This document shows positions 1-7,670 of a stretch of 64,000 nt of DNA, one piece after another. The stretch's first letter is position 1. Each line of letters begins with the position of its first letter. Origin of the DNA: Aphelenchoides besseyi (Eukaryota; Nematoda; Chromadorea; Rhabditida; Aphelenchoididae); NCBI GenBank assembly GCA_024699855.1, contig JAMPIQ010000001.1:8184001-8248000 (forward strand). Reading direction: 5' to 3'. The position numbers and the translations under genes are program-made. The notes under the pieces were generated by a model. The model worked only from the letters and a program-made list of their open reading frames with translations. It had not been told where the DNA came from and did no database searches.

Positions 1-321
1 ACATTCAACAAAGCACCTGCTGGTACGCGCACAATGAAAAACCAATTGATTGCGATGAAGGAATTCAATGATTATTTTCCCAAACCACCGATAAGCAACA
101 CCAAATCGTCTCGGAACATGAGCGGAAACGGTCGGCCACAAACAAAAAAGATCCGCAAAAGAAATTTGGCCGCAGAAATCAATCTTGCGCCAAAATCGAC
201 GATCATCAATATGAAAGGAAGAGGACTGTTGCGCAGGAAAGTTTTGAAACCGAAACAATCATCTCGAACTTTCAAATCGAAAGCGCTTTTGAGTTTTCGT
301 CCCAAAGTTTGGTTGTACTGA
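1..321 (+). CDS. Basic protein, 5' truncated by window edge
   Basis: The frame is open from base 1 to the TGA at 319-321; an internal ATG lies at 34 (95 residues from there). The visible part is rich in Lys, Arg and Ser with almost no acidic residues. Because the frame continues to the edge, this may be the C-terminal tail of a larger element gene rather than a complete small protein. No family is recognised. The next gene begins after a short gap with a canonical 37-nt intron-like segment (354-390) just before its ATG. Confidence 0.4.
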   Translation, partial: TFNKAPAGTRTMKNQLIAMKEFNDYFPKPPISNTKSSRNMSGNGRPQTKKIRKRNLAAEINLAPKSTIINMKGRGLLRRKVLKPKQSSRTFKSKALLSFRPKVWLY

Positions 322-391
322 TCCCTTTTTTTTGTATTCGTCAACGATTAAATGTGAGTTTAGAGTTTTGTTTATTTCAATTGGTTTTAGA

Positions 392-1228
392 ATGGAAAAT
401 TTTGTCGACTATTTTTGTTCTCTGGATACGTTGATTTCGTTGCGCAAACGATCGGATGCAGCCAATCGGCCGATCGACTACTCGAATCCTCTACCGACTC
501 GGCTGATCGAATACTCAACCCGTAACTTCAATTTTGATTTATTCGGTGGAAACAACGATCGCGCCCTCAGATTCCAGCAGTTCATCGTGGAATCACCGCT
601 CACAATCCAACCGTTTGAAGACCTTGGGGCTGATGAATTCGATCACATTGAAGATGGCGCTTGGGACAAGAGAACCATTTTTGTTTATTTTGGGAAACAA
701 AAGATTCCTCTGAAAATGCGAATCACGGAACTAATCGTTATTGCTCAACTCGTGAATCTACAGAACCTCAAAATTAACGCGCTCGACGTTCCGGAATTTG
801 CATTAGCGTGTCTATTCGAGCTCTATTTGGTTACTACTCTCGCTCATGTCGTACTACAAGGAAATATTCGAAGCGTCAATGATTTGCGAATGTGGACAGA
901 AATGATAGAGTGCTGCATTTTTACATTCGAAAATGTCACGTTCATCAGTCATTACGACACACTCAACACTTCAATTATTCCGGCCAGTGATCGCTACAAA
1001 ATCGTCATGACCGAACACACTCTCTGGAATTACGTGTCTTTCCATTATGCATTGGACGGAAACGAAGATCACTGGACAGCCGCTTCAAATCTCTACCGTG
1101 ATCCGTTCAAGCAGTTGTTTGCCGCAAACAACGGAACTGACGAGTTGAATGGTCGTCAAACAGCGACGGTTACCATTTCAACTATATTTTTTCCAAAAGT
1201 CAACAGTACAAATCACCAAATTCTATAG
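392..1228 (+). CDS. Unknown 278-aa protein of the Polinton element
   Basis: Uninterrupted frame of 278 codons. The start at 392 is chosen because it directly follows a good acceptor (TTGGTTTTAG ending at 390) of a 37-nt intron-like segment at 354-390, probably in the 5' UTR; the frame is open a little further upstream but without an ATG. It is a mixed-composition, probably globular protein with no signal peptide or evident membrane segment; a hydrophobic Leu/Ala-rich stretch lies mid-protein (about 950 nt region upstream half). I recognise no family. An AATAAA at 1254-1259, 26 nt after the stop, marks its 3' end. Its position beside the integrase suggests an element-specific accessory or structural role, which is inference. 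Confidence 0.6.
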   Translation: MENFVDYFCSLDTLISLRKRSDAANRPIDYSNPLPTRLIEYSTRNFNFDLFGGNNDRALRFQQFIVESPLTIQPFEDLGADEFDHIEDGAWDKRTIFVYFGKQKIPLKMRITELIVIAQLVNLQNLKINALDVPEFALACLFELYLVTTLAHVVLQGNIRSVNDLRMWTEMIECCIFTFENVTFISHYDTLNTSIIPASDRYKIVMTEHTLWNYVSFHYALDGNEDHWTAASNLYRDPFKQLFAANNGTDELNGRQTATVTISTIFFPKVNSTNHQIL

Positions 1229-1253
1229 TTGCGATTGTATTTTTTTGCGAATC

Positions 1254-1259
1254 AATAAA
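1254..1259 (+). terminator. AATAAA polyadenylation signal
   Basis: AATAAA in the context AATAAACTTTGG, 26 nt after the stop of the 278-aa ORF. The same AATAAACTTT context recurs at the protease end (6427) and after the last element ORF (6992), and similar AATAAACTT signals follow host genes (about 12180 and 54200). Confidence 0.6.
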
Positions 1260-1335
1260 CTTTGGCGTTAACATTTTTTTCCATTTTATCTTATAACCGA
1301 ATTTTGCGTTCGCATCGTAGAGTTGTGTTCCAATA

Positions 1336-2453
1336 ATGAGTGTCGATGAGAATGAGCGTAAACTCATACTCAATGCCTATCGATCGCTCGATTCCTCCGC
1401 CGCTTATTCCGCTGTTGACAATCTATGGCGAGTTTTAAGGCCAAAGAGAATTTCGCGCGCGAAAATCGTTCGAGTATTGGAAGAGGATCGAACTGCTTCA
1501 CTTCACAAGCCTCGACGCTATCGTTTCAAACGTTTGAAAACCAAACCAGCGGGCTTCTACACCGATGCTTGCATGGATTTGATGTTTATGCCCGAACTTG
1601 AGCATTGGAACAATGGCATGCGCTACGTATTGGTTTTAGTTAAAGGCTTGAGTCGACGAATATTTACACAACCTCTACAAACCAAAAAGCCCGAGGATGT
1701 TCTTGAGGCGTTAAAGAAAACTTTCGAAGAAGCCGACTACCTTTTCTGGTCGGTGTTTAGCGATTTGGGCAAAGAGTTCAAGAATCAAAAGGTCAAAGAG
1801 TTTTTGTCTTCACTTCAAATTACTCAAAAACTTGCTCACAACGCAGAGACCAAAGCAGCTTTGGCTGAACGGGCTATAAGAACATTGAAACAGTGGGAGA
1901 ATTTTGGTTTTCTTTTGTAATCCAAAAATTTAGACGTCTGTACAAATACATGAGTGAAAAGAACACTTATCGTTGGATCGATGCTCTCCATCCGCTAACT
2001 CTCGCTATTAATCGTTCGCCAAATCGCACTCTTGGCTTTCGGCCACTCGATGTGAATATCGCAAATTGGAAAAATGTGTGGGATCGTCTGTACGCTAATG
2101 ATCTGAACACGAAACCCTCGAAACTCAAAGTCGGTGATCATGTTCGAATTTCAAAGGCAAAAACTCAATTCTCCAAAGGCTATCACCCTGCGTGGACCGA
2201 TGAAGTATTTCAAATTTCTAAAAAAATACCAACAAATCCTACAACTTTCCGACTCAAAGATTATCATAACAATGAACCTTCGGGCCGATTTTACGCGCAT
2301 GAACTTTCAAAAACCACAATGGATACCACGTGGCGTATTGAACGAGTTTTGAAGACGCGCACTCGACGTGGGCGTCGACAGCTGTTTGTTGAATGGAAGA
2401 ATCACCCCGCTTCTGATAACTGTTGGATAAATGAAAGCGATTTGATTGATTAG
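1336..2453 (+). CDS. Polinton DDE integrase with C-terminal chromodomain
   Basis: Retroviral-type integrase of the Polinton class (relatives in C. elegans are annotated as transposon-derived protein F54H12.3). Exons 1336-1892 and 1934-2453, joined across a 41-nt intron (GTGGGA...TTTAG) give 358 residues; without splicing the frame stops at 1918-1920. The rve core shows the three acidic residues: Asp in CMDLM (about residue 79), Asp in FSDLGKEF and Glu in AALAERAIRTLK. The last 45 residues, starting near TTWRIERVLK and containing LFVEWKNH and CWINESDL, are a chromodomain, which in such elements is thought to steer insertion to chromatin. The next gene starts 24 nt downstream. The frame is intact. 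Confidence 0.9.
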
Positions 2454-2477
2454 TTTGTTATTGTCCTCCACAACGTC

Positions 2478-3955
2478 ATGTCGTTCGACCAGCGATTCAC
2501 AGTTATTTTACCGTCGAACACTTTTGGTTACACGAACCGCTCGAACAGTTTTCGCGTTCAACTCCTAAAAACTCTGCACTTTTACGATGGCAGTTGGCAA
2601 GTGGGTCTGCCTAACGTCTTTTACACCAAAAGTTGGACGACCATAGACTCCAAAACACCTCAATGGATAAAAATGAGGGATACTACGGGCAATATTGTAA
2701 CTCTTAAGGTCGATGCGGCAACATTTCATACAGTCGAACATATGGCTCAACACTTGACAAGCATTATGGCCGCCGTACAAACGCCGCGTATTCGACGTTC
2801 TGTCCGATTGACTGATGAACAAAATACGCAAATCGAAAAAGCTCAGCAAGAATGGAGTATCAATAAGTCAGCGTACGATCGTGAAGTGGAGGCTATACGC
2901 GAAAAACAAAGAGCCGTCGACGAAGTGAATGTAAAATTGGCTGAAAAGACGCGCAATCACGATGCGTTGGAGACCGATATAAAGTCACTCGAAAAGAACG
3001 ACGGCGACCTGGCAGTGCTCGAGGAAAAACGTCTTCAATTAGAGCAACTGAGCAACGAGATTGCCGCCGATGAGGAACATTTGAAAACACTGGTGGCAGC
3101 CGTGGCGTCCCAAGACGATCTTATCCAAATTGCCCGTGAAGATGCTACGAATAGTTTGAATGCTCTAAATGCACTGTATGCCAAGTACAACACGAACGAA
3201 GAGCAAATAAGTGCAGGCGTTCTCGACGCTCAAGCAGCTGAAGAAGAAGAAGCGGCGTTGGCGAACGAAAACAACATTGCAGCGAACGACCAAGAGCTGT
3301 TGTCAGCTGTTGTCAGCTGAAGAAACGAACAGGGAAGATGAAGAAATGGATACAACACCTACGACAGAAAAGCCACCGGCTCCCGAGAATATGAGCGAGT
3401 ACGATGAGCAAATTGCCATATTGAACGAGCTTAACAACGTTGAAGACATCCCGTTTACGGAAAAGATACCAGCCGGAAGTGGCTTTGTTTTCGACAATAT
3501 GCGAAGACGTTTTCGCTTATATTTAGACCCAAAAGTTGAATATGTTCAGTTGTCTGAACAGTTGGCATACACGTTGGGGTTCGAGAAGGATAGATTGTTG
3601 GTTCACGGCAGTTTTGCTCGTTATGATTGCGATCTAACAGGTGATAACAACGACTACTATTGAATGCAAGATTTTTTCAGGAGGCATTTCACATTTTGTC
3701 ATTTATGCTCCCGGCCTAATCGAGCCTTCTATTTTGGGCGACAAAATGGTTTCCGTTTTACAGGTAGTCAATGTTTCCGGAAATCAAGGCGAATCGGCGG
3801 AGTGCTATTTCGAACAACCAACTTTCTATCCGCTTGCCGTAAAAGAAATCAACACAATAGACATTGAGTTGCGCACGTTGGCCGGAAAACTGTTGCCCAT
3901 ACAATACGGACATACGATAGTGACTCTGATGTTCCGTCGTGCTCCAATTTTCTAA
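2478..3955 (+). pseudogene. Polinton minor capsid (penton-type) gene, frameshifted
   Basis: The N-terminal part carries the family pattern of Polinton minor capsid proteins (FTVILPSNTFG..., then GSWQVGLPNVFYTKSW) and the C-terminal part the matching end (HFVIYAPGLIEP, ... FYPLAVKEINTIDIELRT, LMFRRAPIF). Between them is an insertion of about 130 charged residues with strong coiled-coil character (residues about 115-245). A perfect 10-bp tandem duplication (CTGTTGTCAG at 3297-3306 and 3307-3316) shifts the frame by one and the first frame ends at 3318-3320; the second frame continues to 3640, where a canonical 40-nt intron (3641-3680) leads to the last exon. The break would separate the two conserved ends, so this copy probably makes no normal protein, unless the duplication is an assembly error. 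Confidence 0.75.
3297..3316 (+). repeat. 10-bp tandem duplication causing frameshift
   Basis: Two perfect adjacent copies of CTGTTGTCAG. A net +10 changes the reading frame by one exactly where the upstream minor capsid frame stops and the downstream frame takes over. It is far too short to be a spliceosomal intron. Confidence 0.85.
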
Positions 3956-4002
3956 CTCACATTCTTCTGTTCGCGTTCCATTGAACGGTTGTTGTATTTT
4001 CC

Positions 4003-4008
4003 AATAAA
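4003..4008 (+). terminator. AATAAA polyadenylation signal overlapping next start region
   Basis: AATAAA 48 nt after the minor capsid stop and only 2 nt before the ATG of the following small basic protein at 4011. The spacing implies that the cleavage site of the upstream transcript lies inside the next coding region. Confidence 0.45.
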
Positions 4009-4010
4009 TA

Positions 4011-4484
4011 ATGGTTCAAACATTGTTCGATCCGGATACCGTCGATTATGTTCGCTTTTTTCGCGAGTTTGATAACATGCAGCAAATAGGCGGCGGCTCG
4101 TTGACGCACGACTATTTTGCCGGACAACCGTTTATGCGCGGATTTGGCCGAACGGCGCAGAGCAGCGCCGGTTTTGCCGATCTGTTACAGGCACTTTGGC
4201 GACGGCTGATTCCGATGGCAAAAACGGCCGGCAAAGTCATTGGACGTGAAGGTCTGCACGTTGGTTCACGTATTCTCAACGATTTGGCCGAAGGTAAACC
4301 GCCCACAAATGTCATCGAAGAACACTCACGTGTCGGCTTATCGAACTTGGCGGATAGAGCGTCTCGTTCGCTCAAAGGTTCAGGACGAAAACGCCGTACC
4401 GCCATTTCATCTACACAACGTCTCCGTGGACGGTCGGTTCCGGCGAATATTGCGGCTAAACGGCGACGTGATATTTTTGTCTAA
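4011..4484 (+). CDS. Small basic core/minor capsid protein of the element
   Basis: 157 residues. The N-terminal half has a Gly-rich stretch and the segment RGFGRTAQSSAGFADLLQAL followed by a helical region (WRRLIPMAKTAGKVIGREGL, then HVGSRILNDLAEG) typical of the small Polinton protein that sits next to the major capsid gene and is compared with adenoviral core/cement proteins such as pX or pVI. The C-terminal half is strongly basic, including KGSGRKRRT and AAKRRRD, fitting DNA or capsid-interior binding. It stops 2 nt before the ATG of the major capsid gene, so expression of the two is probably linked. The family assignment rests on pattern and position. Confidence 0.7.
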   Translation: MVQTLFDPDTVDYVRFFREFDNMQQIGGGSLTHDYFAGQPFMRGFGRTAQSSAGFADLLQALWRRLIPMAKTAGKVIGREGLHVGSRILNDLAEGKPPTNVIEEHSRVGLSNLADRASRSLKGSGRKRRTAISSTQRLRGRSVPANIAAKRRRDIFV

Positions 4485-4486
4485 TC

Positions 4487-5836
4487 ATGTTGTTCAAAAC
4501 GATCGACGGCGATAGTCCCAAAACCATTACATCGGCTTTGAATCTATTTACCATACCCTCCACGGATGTCAGTTTTTCATCCGCCTTCTACCGCGAAATA
4601 CTTGCGACGAACAGCGTTGAACAGTTTCCGTTTCATTTCAAAGTTCTCAGCGGCAACAGTTACATTAGTCTTAACGACAGTTACTTTGTTACCGAATTCC
4701 GTATAACACGATCCGATGGCAAAACGTTGGAAGCCACCGACACACCTGCGGCTATTCAAGCGATAAGAAGCACTTTCATAAAAAACTGTCGAGTTTTGAT
4801 TGGCGGCCGTGAGGTCTATTCGGGAAACGGATTGAGTTCGTACAAATCGCATTTTGATCTGTTATTGTCGAATGGACACGAAGCCAAAACATATCCGCTC
4901 AGTGAGGTCGGCTATTTTCCGTACGCCGATGCGGAGAGCGAAACGGATTCGGGCCTTATTTCAAGCCGCAACATTTTTGCTTTAAGCAAACCGTGTCAAC
5001 TGATTAGCAAAGTACCTGCCGACGTGTTCAATCAGGATCTTTTGTTGGTAAACGGTGCCGAAATGGACATTTTCTTGAGACCGAACTCTGATGACTTTTG
5101 TATTTTTAATCCGGGCGCCGCCGCCGGCTCCACTTACAAGCTACAAATAACGAAATGTCGTTTGTATTGCAAATTTTTCAATCTCATAGACAACCTATCG
5201 TTGACGATGCATGCACAGCTGGAACAAACTCCGGCAAAATACCCGCTTCGTCGAACACAAATGAAGCATCTCATCATAACCGAGGGTCGAACAGATTTTC
5301 ACGCGAACATTTTCGGTGATCAATGTCCACGGCGTATCGTTTTGGCCATGGTTTCAACAGCGGCGTTCAATGGCGCACAGTCAATGAACCCGTTCAATTT
5401 CAAGCCGTACAACGTACGTGATATTACCATAACAACGGCCGGAATCGATTATCCATCGGTTTGTTCGAATTGGTCGTTTTTCGTAATTCTTTTTTTTTAG
5501 ATTCCATACGAAATGAATTACGATGATGGTCAACAATACGTGAGAGCTTATCACGACATGTTAATGGCCACTGGTTACGCGTTCAACAATTCTTCTAACG
5601 CCATTTCGCTTAAGCAATTTGAATCCGGTTGGAACATTTACTGTTTCGATTTAACGACCTCGTTGTCGAGCACCAGTGCTACTTTTGATTTGATTCGACA
5701 TTCGCCAACAAACCTACAAATGAAATTTCGAAAACCAATTCCTCAAGGAGGTGTGGTTCTCTTAATTTATGCCGAATACGACGCTATTCTAACTATTGAT
5801 AAGTTTCGGCAAGCGAGCTCGGACCTCATTATTTGA
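4487..5836 (+). CDS. Polinton major capsid protein (double jelly roll)
   Basis: Exons 4487-5458 and 5501-5836 around a 42-nt intron (5459-5500, GTTTGT...TTTTTAG, phase 0) give 435 residues. Relatives in animal genomes are annotated as F54H12.2-like. Recognisable parts are the N-terminal segment leading to PFHFKVLSGNSYISLNDSYF, the loop with RSTFIKNCRVLIGGREVYSG, and the C-terminal VLLIYAEYDAILTIDKFRQ, the usual end of these capsid proteins. Family knowledge: trimers of a double jelly-roll fold build icosahedral capsids. The frame is intact. The small basic protein ends 2 nt upstream and a membrane protein starts 4 nt downstream. Confidence 0.85.
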
Positions 5837-5840
5837 AAAA

Positions 5841-6104
5841 ATGGACGTTAACGACACCTTGCCGTTTTGCGATCCTTCTAATCTGATTACTCACGAAGGA
5901 ATTTTACGGTGTCTATTATACGTTTTGATTGGCGCTATTCTGTTGATTCTCGGAGTTTTGTGCCGATCGGCTTTGGAGGTGTTGTCTTCACATCTCAAGA
6001 ACTATGAACGAGATAACAATGGAAAGATTGTTGAGTCGTTTGCCGTCAACTCGCCATATCTTTCGGGGATGCCATCCGATAGACCAGATACCTCGAAGCC
6101 GTAG
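5841..6104 (+). CDS. Small single-pass membrane protein of the element
   Basis: 87 residues from an ATG 4 nt after the major capsid stop. A hydrophobic segment of about 21 residues (ILRCLLYVLIGAILLILGVL, residues about 20-40) is followed by a polar tail. The last third overlaps the protease start by 101 nt in another frame, so the tail sequence may be fixed by the overlap, or the true 3' end may be spliced differently. No family is recognised. Its place between capsid and protease genes suggests a virion or membrane-associated role, which is inference. Confidence 0.5.
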   Translation: MDVNDTLPFCDPSNLITHEGILRCLLYVLIGAILLILGVLCRSALEVLSSHLKNYERDNNGKIVESFAVNSPYLSGMPSDRPDTSKP

Positions 6105-6441
6105 TTACCCCCATATGTTCATTCTCAACCACGACCCACATCACATGCCTGGAAGTCATTGGTGTGCCGTTTACGTTTGTTCGCCGTCGACTGCCGAGTA
6201 TTTTGACAGTTTTGCGGACAAACCTCCAAAACCAATTTCCGAGTTTCTGAACAAGTTTTCTTCCGTTACAACCAACAAGTTTTGTTTTCAAAAAGCCACG
6301 AGCGAAGTTTGTGGTCATTATTGTCTATTTTTTTGTATTCTACGTTCGCTCGGAATCGCAATGAATGAAATTGTTCACTATTTACGAACTTTGCATAACT
6401 CTGATGTTAATGTTTTTCATTTGGTCAATAAACTTTTGTAA
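6004..6441 (+). CDS. Adenain-type cysteine protease of the element
   Basis: 145 residues, the usual compact size of Polinton proteases related to adenovirus maturation protease (family C5). The catalytic set is visible: His52 in PGSHWCAVY, Asp68 in AEYFDSFAD, Gln96 in FCFQKATSE and Cys103 in VCGHYC; the Gln-to-Cys spacing of seven residues equals that of adenain. Family role: cleavage of capsid and core precursors during maturation. The ATG at 6004 is supported by the conserved N-terminal pattern (HIFRGCHPIDQIPR). It overlaps the upstream membrane protein by 101 nt. An AATAAA lies inside its last codons (6427-6432). All key residues are intact. Confidence 0.88.
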   Translation: MNEITMERLLSRLPSTRHIFRGCHPIDQIPRSRSYPHMFILNHDPHHMPGSHWCAVYVCSPSTAEYFDSFADKPPKPISEFLNKFSSVTTNKFCFQKATSEVCGHYCLFFCILRSLGIAMNEIVHYLRTLHNSDVNVFHLVNKLL

Positions 6442-6511
6442 TTATGCTGACGTGTAACAAATTTGCATAATTTTAACGAAACGCCAAAAAAACCCCATTT
6501 TCACATCATTC

Positions 6512-6925
6512 GTGTTCAATTTGGTTGTGAAAAAAAGATGCAACAAACGTTCGTCCCGCTCGTCGGCTAACTCAAGGGGAACTGTGGTATTTGGGCTCAA
6601 TGCCCTCCGGAAACGGAATGCCGAGCATTTCATCGATAAGATTTTGTTGACCTTCTTAGAAGCTAATGAAAACATTTCTAGGTACAACCGTGTCCCTCTA
6701 ACATGTTTCCGTAAGACATTCAAAGAGGAGGATCTTGTCAGCGTCAAGAATTGTTCTGATGATCAAACCGATCATATCCTTTGGGCCATTATCGCTATTC
6801 TCGCTGTATTGCTCGTTTTCACAACAATCCAATGGTTCCGCTACTGGCGTCGATGCAACGGATTACGTGAGAAATTGGATGCCCTCGAGCCACCACCGAA
6901 ACCGAACGTCCAAAATGCCGAGTAA
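6512..6925 (+). CDS. Single-pass membrane protein, last ORF of the element
   Basis: 137 residues. A hydrophobic segment of about 20 residues (ILWAIIAILAVLLVFTTIQW, residues about 88-107) is followed by an Arg-rich stop-transfer (RYWRR) and a Pro-rich tail. There is no signal peptide, so topology is unclear; the layout resembles the end of a type I membrane or envelope-like protein. An acceptor-like TTTCTAG ends just before TACAACCG near 6681, so the first part could belong to a different exon structure. I do not recognise a family. AATAAA at 6992 follows. Element membership is inferred from strand, spacing and the shared 3' motif. Confidence 0.45.
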   Translation: MFNLVVKKRCNKRSSRSSANSRGTVVFGLNALRKRNAEHFIDKILLTFLEANENISRYNRVPLTCFRKTFKEEDLVSVKNCSDDQTDHILWAIIAILAVLLVFTTIQWFRYWRRCNGLREKLDALEPPPKPNVQNAE

Positions 6926-6991
6926 TTTTTTGTTGTTGTTTACGGCACCTGTTTTTTTTCTCTGCCGTCTGTTTGTTGTTCGTGTTTAGGA

Positions 6992-6997
6992 AATAAA
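6992..6997 (+). terminator. AATAAA polyadenylation signal
   Basis: AATAAA in the context AATAAACTTTGG, 66 nt after the last element ORF; same extended context as at 1254. Confidence 0.5.
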
Positions 6998-7474
6998 CTT
7001 TGGTGTCTGAAGAACAAATTTCAATAGTAAATTTGATCAACAGGCGTGCAAAAACCGGACTAAAGAGTTGTAGAAAGAAAACGCGACAATTCAGCACTGT
7101 AAGTTTCGCACTCCCATCAAATTTCGCGATCGAATGACACCGATTTTGTACTATTCAAAATTGTTTTTTCAATTGCAAGCGTTTGTTTCGATAAACAACT
7201 TAAACGATCACAAAAAACATCTGCTCACATGGGTTATGCTCCCGCGAAAATTTTCTTACGAAATGAACAACTGTTTTGAAGCTCAAAAATAATAGAAATT
7301 GACAGGTGGATGATTGATGAGTTTTTCGCGATTTCGGAATACTTTTTTTTACGAACACTACGTAATAAACTACGGTTACTGTATTCTTGTACCTTATTAG
7401 TGGGTGGTGTATGGTTACTGTATTGTTTAAAAAATCCTTATGTATGTCTATACTTGACAATTTTTGATGGATAT

Positions 7475-7516
7475 AAGCAAAAAGTGACAGGTATTAGCCA
7501 AAAGTGACAGGTTTAA
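7475..7516 (+). repeat. Two tandem 20-nt repeats
   Basis: AAAAGTGACAGGTATTAGCC is followed directly by AAAAGTGACAGGTTTAAGCG, differing at a few positions near the end. Confidence 0.7.
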
Positions 7517-7555
7517 GCGCAACAATGATTAATTGATTTTTCTTATGAGTACAAT

Positions 7556-7670
7556 GTTAGAGAGTACTGTTTTACACGCTAGTAAGAGAGTGCGCGAGAC
7601 AGAGAGAGCGAGAGAGTACTGTTTACATGCTAGTAAGAGAGAGAGAGAGAGGCGAGACAGCGCGAGAGTT
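7556..7670 (+). repeat. About 50-bp tandem repeat with GA-rich microsatellite
   Basis: Two adjacent diverged copies of a unit beginning GAGAGTACTGTTT, continuing ACACGCTAGTAAGAGAG or ACATGCTAGTAAGAGAG, and ending in a (GA)n/GCGAGACAG tract. Confidence 0.75.

Larger units (their letters stand above)
1..6998 (+). mobile_element. Partial Polinton/Maverick virus-like element
   Basis: A block of same-strand genes matches the structural and integration module of Polintons (Mavericks): chromodomain integrase, penton-type minor capsid protein, small basic core protein, double-jelly-roll major capsid protein and adenain-type protease. The protein-primed DNA polymerase B and the FtsK/HerA packaging ATPase expected for a complete element are not seen, and the element runs into the left edge, so they may lie outside. 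The minor capsid gene is frameshifted, so this copy looks at least partly decayed, though the other frames are open. Right boundary is uncertain: the last element-like ORF ends at 6925 with an AATAAA at 6992; a terminal repeat could extend through 7000-8900. Family identity is from recognised motifs; boundaries are inference. Confidence 0.88.

Noticed and set aside
3297..3316. Treating the 10-bp duplication as a splice or programmed frameshift site
   Set aside because: Ten nucleotides is too short for an intron, and there is no slippery heptamer or obvious downstream structure.
6512..6925. Calling this ORF a viral fusogen
   Set aside because: Only an anchor-like C-terminus is visible; there is no signal peptide, ectodomain or fusion-type motif to support it.
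7310..7507. 65-aa ORF with hydrophobic residues in the repeat region
   Set aside because: Biased AT-rich sequence, no splice context, sits in a repeat-bearing non-coding stretch.
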